Source: Chlorops oryzae (Eukaryota > Arthropoda > Insecta > Diptera > Chloropidae). Taken from it: a DNA stretch of 64,000 bases. Of the stretch, positions 55,639 to 64,000 are shown in pieces. Location: positions 52,852,752-52,916,751 of the forward strand of contig CM035807.1 in assembly GCA_020466095.1 (NCBI GenBank), given 5' to 3'. The notes beneath the pieces were generated by a model that made no database searches, was not told the DNA's origin, and saw only the letters and a program-made list of their open reading frames with translations. Each line of letters starts with the position of its first letter. The stretch's first letter is position 1. Both the position numbers and the translations under genes were made by a program.

Positions 55639-57199
55639 GATGATCGCAGAAAATTATATGCGTCTTAATCTCGTTGAATTGTATCACGCCGACCACTGCC
55701 GGTCGTAGCGCACTTTAAAATGAAGTATTTACTTTTCACAATCGATGTAATTTGATCGACTCCGTAAGAGTCGAGGTAGAACCAATTTCCGGTCAATGCC
55801 TGTCGTAGCGCACTGATTATGAACTTTCACTTTCGGAACATCCCGCAAACCTGCTTGCAACCCCAAATTCAATGAAATAAATCAAATCGTTTGAATATGT
55901 TAAAGATATCGCAATAAATTCCGGATTCGAGAATGTTTATTTGTCGCCAAATTTAAATCATAACAATGTCATGCACAAACTGTTAAAAGAGCGCATCGCA
56001 GCATATATTTATGTGATGTTGTATGCTTATATGCACAGAGATGTTACAGACCATCACAACAACTGAGCCGACATACAAACACGCCTTGCAATTCTTATAG
56101 CCCTTGTCTCAAGAATGCACGCTCGATCGGTGATGTTCGATGTGCGCTCGCTACTGCTGAACACGAATGATAGCAAACAGCACACGATGAGGAAACTGAC
56201 CTACGCAATAAGTATAGATGTGCGCATATACATATCTACACGATGAACACCGAGGGCGGTTGACATATGTACGAAGTCGTGTCTTCTTTGATTGAAGTTC
56301 GAACGAGATTCCAACGAAAAAGGAGTAAGCAAAGAAAGAAAACCGATTCGCGAAGACTTTCAGAGAACCGAAAAAGTAAAAACCCATTCGCTAGGCGGCC
56401 GACTCCCTGTCTTCGGTCTCAACTGAGGGGAACGAGGACACGACAATTAGACTGGGAGTCGCCTGGCTAATTTTTGTTGTTGTCACTCTATTTGCCTTGC
56501 AGAAAAAACCACCGTTCACGCCAAATAGCAACAGGTACGTTGGCAATGTGAAATGCTGAAGTCGAAGGGAAAGGGATCGTCCACGCTTCTATTACGTGAT
56601 CTGCTGCACGCGCTTTGATCGTCGGTGCCATTGAAAATGTAGCACGGCGTATGAAGGTCAGAGGCGCGGTGCACGTGTCGGATTTGTTCCACCTTTCCAG
56701 AAGGATTGGTCCACCGGAGCCGATTCCAGGCTCCTGGCACGGGATCGCCTAATGTTATTGTCAGGGACAATAAAGGCAAACTTACCTGTATATGATGCTG
56801 AGGACGGTGGATTGGTTCTCTCCTTGTTTTATGTTTGTCGGCGGTTGCGCGACGCGAATTTAAGGTTCTTAATGTTGATCGGTTTTTCTGTTTGTTTCGT
56901 CTGTCGACGATTGCACGACGCGATGAAAAAGTTTGTTTGTTATAAAATCACAAAACAATCGGCCTTCTCGGCGCTTATTGTTCTAAATTTCAGTTTTTTG
57001 TTTTGTTGGTCACTGCACTTGAATAACTTTGAATTTTTTTTTTTATTGAATGCGGAACGGCGAGGCGCGTCTTAGCGGTTGCGATCAAAGACTCTACTAA
57101 CTTCGCTCGAGCTCGAGCTGTTGAACCCGAGAGCACAAAACGTTTCGTTGAAACGGTTCGATTAAGGGCTCGCGCCCATAGCGGCTACGGCTACGTCGA
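55639..57199 (-). other. BEL-2 leader and probable LTR, copy 2
   Basis: Duplicate of 43931-45490, nearly identical. No coding sequence supported. Confidence 0.45.
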
Positions 57200-58954
57200 A
57201 AAACGGACACTGTCATTCAATGAACTTATGAAATGGTCTATAAACGGCACAAACACAGACTTGCGGAAGTATTCTTCTGGCGAATTTGATTGGGAATTTT
57301 CTCTGTGTTTTTAGCGTTGCACAATTCTAGGCTGTTCGATATTTACTCCAAAAGCATTTGCGATTTCTTCAGCAGCAGCGAAAATTTTTTCGAACTCTGA
57401 TTCAGCATTCTCCCGTATATTTTGCACCAACTGAATGAGATCGTCAGCTGACGAAACAGCCGCAGCAAGATCGACGTTTTTACCTTGAAGGTAAATTGTT
57501 AGTGGGTGAGCCATAGAAAATATTTCACCGATAAATACCATGGACACAATAAATGTGCCACTTTTTATGGTGTGATAGTAGCTGAAGGCATTTTTGGCTC
57601 TTTCGCCTTTCCCACATTCTTGAATTTTTTCTAAGCTGTACATAATTGGGAGAGACATTTCTTTAAAACATATAACTGCTTCGAGTCTTTCAGTCCATCT
57701 TGTTTCACAAAGATTCTTAAGACGCTGTCGTTTTTTTGGACAATCCAGAGTTTCAATGGAATCCATCAGGATAGCTTCACGTTAAGCAGATGGCCGAAAG
57801 AAGGATATTATTTGTTTGATCGATGCAAGGCAGTTTCTGATTAAAGGGACTGAACAAGCTTCACCAACAGCCAAATTCATTGAATGACTTGAGCAATGAA
57901 CATACAGTGCAGAAGGATGCTTTTCCCTCACAGCTGCGGCACAACCATTCCATTCTCCACTCATCACAGCTGCCCCGTCGTAGCCTTGAGAAACCAAAAA
58001 ATTCAAATTGATCTTTTATTCTTTGCAGACTCCCAACAAAGGAAATGCAAGTCCTCTTCCGCTTGCATCTTCGATGGGAATGAATTTTATAAATTCTTCT
58101 CTGAAAACGACTGTCCTATCAGTTTTTTCAGTGTAGCGGAAGCATAACGAATATTGCTCTATACCGCTGATGTTGGTTGTTCCATCTGCGAGAATAGTGC
58201 AGCATTCGCTTTTGTTAATCTTCGATACAAGTTTTTCAATAATAATGTTTCCGCAAATCTCAATTTACTCATTTTGAATTTGTGGACTTGTGTATCTTGT
58301 TACGCGATTGTTCAATATTTCGTTGCTAACTAAATGTCCCACTAAAATTTCGTCGCCAACATTCATACGAAATCGCAACAGAGATCTGAAATTTCCATCG
58401 TTATGAGGTGGAGCCTGTAATGTAATTGGACCATTATTACGGTGTCCTCTAAGAGCGATTTCTTGCCTGCCAAGGAAAATTATCGTGTCCACTATCGACT
58501 TTTAAATTTCGCGATTTGGTTTAATTTTGTTTCTTCTTACAGTATTCAACTGCAAACTGACATTAACTGTTCTTTTTTCTCTGACGTCACTGAAATTTTG
58601 TGCCGCAACAATTGCATCTCCATGAAATTTTACATCTTGATGGTTTCGAAATTGTTCTTTGGCATCTTTCCACCGTTGGAATGGCTGAGTCACCAAACTT
58701 CGAACTGCACTATGACCCCCTTTTCCAACTTCTTTCGTAGACCAGCCAAGCAAACTCTTGCAGCCATCTTTCCTGGAACTTCAAATTTCTGGGACCACTG
58801 GCTGGAAACGCGTGAAACTCTTCCGGTATCCAGCGTTTTTTTCAAAATGCGGTACTTTTCTTCATATGTTAGTTTTCTCTTGAAGTGGATACTAACGTCA
58901 GCCAAGTCCAGATTTTCGTTGATGTCGTCGATCCTTGATCCAATTCTAGATTGA
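57200..58954 (-). pseudogene. ZMYM1-like hAT transposase, copy 2
   Basis: Duplicate of 45491-47245 with the same frameshift and stops and few changes ('SEFEKIFAAAEE' for 'SEFAKIFAAAEE', 'GHRNNGP' for 'GHRDNGP'). The shared lesions show it was dead before duplication. Confidence 0.87.
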
Positions 58955-59379
58955 GACCATAAAACGAATATGGGTTAAGTGACGTGGTTTTTACGTTTCA
59001 CAATTGAACTTTAAAAAAAAAATTTTTGTTTTTTTGATTCAGCAAGCTTTTCTTGCTGAATAATGAGGATAGTTTATATCATTCAGTAATAAGATCTGAT
59101 CTTACCATTGCTTGGAATATTTTTCGATACAAGAACCTGTTTCTTTTTTTGTCCATTGCTGGAAGTTTCTTCCACCTCCGCTTTTTGATGTTCTTGAACA
59201 TTGCTTGTTCTTGGTCGCTTGATTATCTATTTATCCATTTTGACAAAGGATCGCACATAACCTACAGATATTACTAAGTGTTACATTTTGTAACTAACAG
59301 CTTGAAAAATTTTATTCTAAAATTGCAATATTTATCGTGGTCCACCCTAAATACTAATTAAACTAGTTTACAGTGGTTT

Positions 59380-59634
59380 TGTTGCCGAAATCGTGGTCAT
59401 AGTATTCGATCAAGGCGGTATCGGTGACATAAGAATCATTTTAAAAATATTGGCTCTAATATGAAATCAATTATAAGAAGTTACGAAAGAGTTAATTAAC
59501 ATCCTTTTACAAGATTTTACACAAAATTGATTGTAGCTCCAAGGCTCGAGCTCGGAAAAATATTTTCAAAATGTTTCTTATGTCACCGATGTCTTATGCC
59601 TTGATTCAAAATTATGAACACAATCGCGGCAACA
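59380..59634. mobile_element. 255-bp MITE-like inverted repeat, copy 2
   Basis: Same as 47671-47925; part of duplication B. Confidence 0.6.
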
Positions 59635-59762
59635 CGCAAAAAGTTTAATTTTGTAAACTTAAGTTATAAATAAATTCATGAAAAAAATTTTCCAAATGAT
59701 AACTCAAATTAGACTTTCGTTTGTGTTAACTTTTTTTTTAACTTTTTTTTAAGTGAATAATA

Positions 59763-60190
59763 CACAGAGCCGACCCCAGCTGCGGTAGAGCCGCCAAAAA
59801 TAGTACCACCCCGCTCACCCTCACCGGAGATATTTGAATTTAATGACGTCCTCGAAATCGACATTTGCGAAGAAATCGAAGAGCTGAGCTGGGTAACGGC
59901 ACGCCTCAGGTACTACGAAGCGAAATTCGAGTGGCATTGGCGAGAAGAGCTCCACGCCAGATGCTCCGATTCAAAAAGCGAGTAAACAATGTCCTATACC
60001 AGGTCACTATAACTAAGGCAGGTCAGATCAAAATTACCAGCAAACCAGCCCCATCAAGGTGGAATCCCCCTACCAGAGCCTCCGAAGCGTCCAATAGTGG
60101 AAAATGAAAAACCCCGGAAAAGGCGTAGAGGGAAGCCCAGAAACCAAAGAGACATGCTGACGCTAGAGTTAGAAGATGAAATTTGTTTTG
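59763..60190 (+). pseudogene. Fragment resembling Gypsy-2 ORF3
   Basis: A plus-strand reading 'VEPPKIVPPRSPSPEIFEF', 'VLEIDICEEIEELSW' is acidic and Pro-rich; after a frame change near 59965 it continues 'RFKKRVNNVLYQVTITKAG' and 'QIKITSK', and in a third frame 'KPRKRRRGKPRNQRDML', 'LELEDEICFDY'. The pattern R-x(8,9)-Y-x-x-T-I-x-x-x-G-x-[IV]-K-I matches the end of Gypsy-2 ORF3 ('RYFLTISAQGKVKIS'). No pol sequence is adjacent. Probably the 3' coding end of a related element. Similarity is short and judged by eye. Confidence 0.45.
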
Positions 60191-60213
60191 ATTATTGAAT
60201 TTATTGAATTGAA

Positions 60214-60214
<1 letters not shown>

Positions 60215-60252
<38 letters not shown>
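60215..60252 (+). repeat. Poly-A run of 38
   Basis: Uninterrupted A tract just after the ORF3-like fragment. It could be the tail of a plus-strand retrotransposed copy or a simple repeat. Confidence 0.9.
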
Positions 60253-60256
<4 letters not shown>

Positions 60257-60702
60257 ATTAAGTATGATATAAGAATAATTAAGACTTATTTTTTTTTTTT
60301 TTTAAACATTATATATTATTTATTGGATCCTTTAGGATCCTTTAGGATAGGAGTCTATCAATAATTTTTAAAATCTTACACCTAATTTAACACAATTACA
60401 TATCACAGAGCATATTCCGACTTAAAAACGTTTATGAATGTAATTTTTTGATAATTACGGGCCTCGGCTTAAGAAGACTGGGCTTTTATGATGTGTGTGT
60501 AGGATCACATGTAATTGAGTCGGTGTTGGAGAGCATAAGAAGCTCGATGAAACGGTAAAGCAGAGGATTGCAAACAGGAATTGCTTATGTGTAAAGAATC
60601 ACATGTAGTATTGACGGTGTTGTTTGCGGAAACGACGATTTTAAGAAGCTAGGGTGTGCGTGGATTGCAAGGGTGCATGGAGTGCACCCACCGAGATGAC
60701 GA

Positions 60703-63198
60703 TCAGCTAGGAAAGCTGTGTTGATGAATGTGCATGGATTGCACCTGTTGTAGGGTATGACTTGGGGCCGTTGGCCGATCATTTCTTTTGAGCCTCGAAT
60801 GGTGAGTTGGATTTGATATTCTACGCGCGAGTGGGTTCACGTGTGCTTGCAGTTTACAAAAATACTTTTCTTTGACTTTGGCGAACTCCATTTTAACCAG
60901 TTCTACGTTGAGCTCTCTATGGATGCGTTCATTTGTAATAAACCAAGGAGCTCCTGTAATAGTTCTTAGGATTTTGGATTGTGCTCTCTGCAGAATGTCA
61001 ATATTTGAAGCGCTTGCATATCCATACAATTGCAGACCATACGTCCATATTGGCTTTATGACTTGCTTGTACAGAAGGACTTTAAAATCTAATTTTAGGT
61101 GAGAGCGGTTAATTATTAGCCAGTGCAAGCTTTTGGCTTTTAGTTTAATTTGCGTTTTCTTGGCCTCGATATGCTTGCGCCATGTCAATCTTTTGTCTAA
61201 GTGAATTCCGAGGTAGGTAACTTCTTCACATTGAGGGATGCGTATGTTGTTCAGAAAAATATCCGGAGAAGCTTTCCTGTTGAGCGTGAAAGTTATATGC
61301 CGACATTTGAGCTCATTTATTTGAATTCGCCATTTAGTTAGCCAGTCTTGGATTTCTTTGAGGTGGTTTTGGAGCTTAGAGCTTGTCGCACTTATATTTT
61401 ATTATTATATTTACAGGAAGTAAGCTTCTGATTTTATATAACAATCCTTCATGCCAAACTTTATCGAAAGCTTGCTGGATGTCTAGGAATATGCTGAGCA
61501 GTATTCGCGATGTTCATATGCAAGTCGAATTTCATTCGTAATACGATTAACTTGCTCAATAGTGCCGTGATGCTTTCTGAATCCAAATTAGTGGGAGGGA
61601 ACAATATGCTGTTCTTGAAGAAATGGTGTTAATTTGGATAGCAATATTTTTTCGAACAACTTTGAGAGGCAAGGGAGGAGGCTTATTGGTCTGTAAGAGG
61701 AAGCTTGGGTAGGATCTTTTCCTGGCTTAGACACCATTTTAATTACCGACCGTTTCCAATCTTTTGGAAAGTATCCGTGCTTTATAATAGAATTAAATAG
61801 GACTGTTAAAAATAATACTGCAACGGAAGGTAGCTGTTTTAACATTCTTGAAGTAATTAGATCATGCCCTGGGGCTTTTTTACAGACCATTTCATTTTTT
61901 ATGGAATTATTAACTTCACTTGGTCTAATGTTTATGTGAATTCTGTGGGCGTTTTCAGTTTGAGTTGGGAGATTGATATGATTAGTGCTCGGATTTGGTT
62001 GAAAAACCTTACTGAGGTTCAATGCAAAGACCATTGCTTTATCTTCGTCGGAGCGTGCCCAACCACTATTAGGTCTACGGATAGGTGACTCACTATATAC
62101 TGGAGTTTTAAAACCGCGGCTCGCTAGCCACAAGGACTCTCGATTAACGCCTCTGGGCGTAAGCTTCTGGATAAAATGACGTTTTTCAGTTTCGTTATCC
62201 CTAGCTAGAGCAAGTCTAAGTTTTTTTTCAGCCTCTTTTAGTTTATCTTTGGCAATTGGCGAGCGGAATCGTTGCCATTCGCGCCTGAATCTTCGTTTTT
62301 CGGCAACGAGATTTTCGATTTCTATATTGGTCAGTGTTTTCCTAATTCTTTTTTTTAAATATGGGGTAGAATTTTTTGCTGCTGATTCTAGTATGGAATT
62401 GAAAACAATTACGGCATCATCAATATACTCATTGCATGCGATTTTGTAATTTGTATGAATGTGGGAACTTATATACTTTTTGTACTTTAGCCAGTTAGTC
62501 CTTGGATTTGTTAAGCTGAGAGGACCTTCAACTTCTTTTGGAAACTTATCTAAGAGAAACATAACAGGCGAATGATCGGAGGAGAGGTCAGTTGTCGCTT
62601 TTGCTGAAATAAGTTATCTTGCAACACCCTTAGTGATTCCGAAATCTAAGAGGTCAGGATTTTTTTGAAGATCTGTTGGCCAGTCAGTTGGCTGCCTCGG
62701 CGATACAAAGTCAAGAGAATTATTTTTATTAATAATTGCCTTGTATAGTTGTTGACCCTTAGGATTGCAAGTTCTGGAGCCCCAGAAAGTATGCTTTGCA
62801 TTATAGTCTCCTGCTGCTAGAAATTTTTCACCCAATGTTTCAAAGTAGTCCACGAACATTTTTTCCGTTACATTAAATCGAGGAGGGCAATAAATCGCCG
62901 ATAAAACGAGATTTTTACCTCTCATTATTACGCAAACTGTTGATGGCTAAATGAAATCATAACTATAATGCTGGATTCTTCGACGAATAAGTATACCAGT
63001 GCCTCCATGCGCCTTGCCGTCTGGGTGGTTAGTTTGATAGAAAATATAACCAGGGATTGAGAAGAAATTCTTATTTGTTAAATGAGTTTCAGAGAGAAGC
63101 ATTACGTCAACTTCTTCATGATTTAAAAAATTTTGAATTTCCAGTTTATGCTTGGTTAGCCCGTTCGAATTCCACGCACAAATTTTTAAGACGCTCAT
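60703..63198 (-). pseudogene. Jockey-2 ORF2 endonuclease-RT with stops and a palm deletion
   Basis: Starts 'MSVLKICAWNSNGLTKHKL'; endonuclease motifs 'VMLLSETHLTNKNF', 'PDGKAHGGTGILI', 'LAAGDYNAKHTFWGSR'. RT N-terminus and fingers: 'WLKYKKYISSHIHTNY', 'DEDKAMVFALNLSKVFQ', 'SKPGKDPTQASSYRPI' and 'SLLPCLSKLFEK'. In-frame stops: 62949-62947, 62616-62614, 61590-61588 and others near 61480-61430. Around 61400 the sequence jumps to 'SKLQNHLKEIQDWLTKW', omitting the PQGS and FADD region. It ends with 'LTWRKHIEAKKTQIK', 'KPIWTYGLQLYGYAS' and 'RAQSKILRTITGAPW'. Not functional. Confidence 0.88.
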
Positions 63199-63236
63199 AT
63201 TTTTGCTAAAAGTGCTGTCATTAATTGTGTTTGCAT

Positions 63237-64000
63237 TTACACAATTCTATCTAGTGAGCTTTGCATTGTTTGCATAAATTGGGACAAACTTTGAGTTAGA
63301 GTTGATATCATTATCTCAAGACTACTATTGTTGTTAGTAGGAGGACTAACAGAGGGCGAAGGTTTAAGTACATTTGCATAAGAAACTCCTGGAGTTACAG
63401 GATTCAAATTAAGGTTGTGAGAGGATAATGGTACTGAAACAGTTATATTTTTTGTAGGATTACGAGCCGATTCTTTTTTAATATTGATTCGTTTTTTCAG
63501 ATCTTGATAAACTAGACATCCTCTGTAATTCGCAGAATGGTTTCCTTCACAGATACTGCATTTTAGTAATTTGCGATCATCAATTGTTTTTTTATTACAG
63601 ACTGAGCTATGATGAAGCTCGCCACATATTACACACACGGTGCGCAATGTGCAATAAGATTTTGTATGTCCAAACTCTTGACAATTGGTACATTGAATAG
63701 GACCATTTCTTTTATGTGGCTCTTCGACCGATATTTTGCGATGCAATAAGTATTGTAAATTATATATAGGATGAACTTCATTCTTTTTAAGCTTTAAGTT
63801 GTCAGGCAACAGATCAACTTTGAACATAGGCTGTGGAACTTTTGATTTATTAAATATATTTATAACCGATTTAGCGTGGAACCCTTTTTCTCCCAGCGCA
63901 TCTTTTATTTCATTTATGTTGACGTCTGCTTCAATACCTTTGATCACCACTGTGATACCTTTGCTACTCTTTAGCTGATAGGTATAAAAATTTTTATTAG
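63237..64000 (-). CDS. Jockey-2 ORF1 (gag-like), partial at window edge
   Basis: Open from beyond the right edge to the stop at 63237. It has an RRM-like segment ('VVIKGIEADVNINEIKDAL', 'FNKSKVPQPMFKVDLL') and three zinc knuckles, CTNCQEFGHTKSYC, CVICGELHHSSVC and CSICEGNHSANYRGC, then a Ser/Asn/Pro-rich tail. This is the usual layout of Jockey-clade ORF1, an RNA-binding protein that packages element RNA. The reading is open upstream of 63950 to the edge, so the true start is outside the window. No stop within the visible part. Confidence 0.85.
   Translation of the reverse strand, partial: NKNFYTYQLKSSKGITVVIKGIEADVNINEIKDALGEKGFHAKSVINIFNKSKVPQPMFKVDLLPDNLKLKKNEVHPIYNLQYLLHRKISVEEPHKRNGPIQCTNCQEFGHTKSYCTLRTVCVICGELHHSSVCNKKTIDDRKLLKCSICEGNHSANYRGCLVYQDLKKRINIKKESARNPTKNITVSVPLSSHNLNLNPVTPGVSYANVLKPSPSVSPPTNNNSSLEIMISTLTQSLSQFMQTMQSSLDRIV

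Larger units (their letters stand above)
48012..59720. repeat. Tandem duplication B, unit 2 (about 11.7 kb with mariner-2)
   Basis: Direct copy of 37594-48011. It begins with the terminal 214 bp of a Gypsy-2 LTR (48012-48225) and ends at ACTTTCGT (59720), after which TTGTGTTAAC continues into new sequence. The extra length is almost entirely mariner-2. Confidence 0.93.
60289..64000 (-). mobile_element. Jockey-2: Jockey-clade LINE, inactive, 5' end outside the window
   Basis: The 3' end is a poly-T run of 15 (60289-60303), followed by a 3' region with GGATCCTTTAGGATCCTTTA. ORF2 (63198-60703) and ORF1 (from 63237 to beyond 64000) follow in minus-strand order. It shares 3'-end features with Jockey-1 (ATTTATTGGATCCTT-like beside the tail) but the proteins differ substantially, so it is a distinct family of the same clade. 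Confidence 0.88.

Overview
The window is a repeat-dominated stretch of an insect nuclear genome, most likely a brachyceran fly and possibly a tephritid. That rests on the mixture of elements seen: BEL/Pao, Ty3/Gypsy and Jockey-clade retroelements, Himar-type mariner, ZMYM1-like hAT, mini-me/DINE-1-like elements with (GTCY)n microsatellites, and AT-rich spacers. The only host coding sequence I recognise is the terminal exon of a rabconnectin-3A/DMXL-type WD40 gene (+ strand), present twice (15271-15471 and 20862-21062). The species is an inference.

Layout. 1-6955: BEL-1 gag remnant (-) with a complete but dead Gypsy-1 (-, 237-bp LTRs, target duplication GTAG) next to it. 7-14 kb: spacer with two terminal-inverted-repeat elements, a possible Tc1 trace and mini-me-like repeats. 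14.1-23.7 kb: a tandem duplication with a unit of about 4.1 kb, carrying the rabconnectin exon and a broken transposase of a family I cannot name; the second unit is split by a 1,454-bp solo LTR that contains a 60-bp tandem array. 25-26.8 kb: DUF4817-like remnant and a 117-bp hairpin element. 26.8-39.9 kb: a nest in which Gypsy-2 (+, 29322-37806) lies in a non-autonomous hAT (28732-38813), which lies in Jockey-1 (-). 37.6-59.7 kb: a second tandem duplication, unit about 10.4 kb, containing the end of that nest, a Gypsy-3 RT fragment holding a 1,017-bp palindrome and a Himar-like mariner, BEL-2 gag, a broken ZMYM1-like hAT transposase and a small MITE. In the second unit a different mariner has inserted into the Himar copy. 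59.7-64 kb: a fragment resembling the third ORF of Gypsy-2, then Jockey-2 (-) running off the end.

Most elements are disabled by stops and frameshifts. The one transposase that reads as intact is the Himar-like copy at 41707-42753. Relative ages can be read from the nesting: Jockey-1, then hAT, then Gypsy-2, then the 10.4-kb duplication, then mariner-2; the solo LTR post-dates the 4.1-kb duplication or entered only one copy of it. Most retroelement and transposase remnants lie on the minus strand, downstream of a plus-strand host gene end. That arrangement would fit a unistrand piRNA-source locus, but this is only a hypothesis here.

The features least explained by known families are the third ORF of Gypsy-2 with a related copy at 59.8 kb, the Gypsy-2 gag start codon abutting its primer-binding site, the 1,017-bp palindrome, the BEL gag/Gypsy RT chimera, and the transposase-like family at 17-18 and 22-24 kb.
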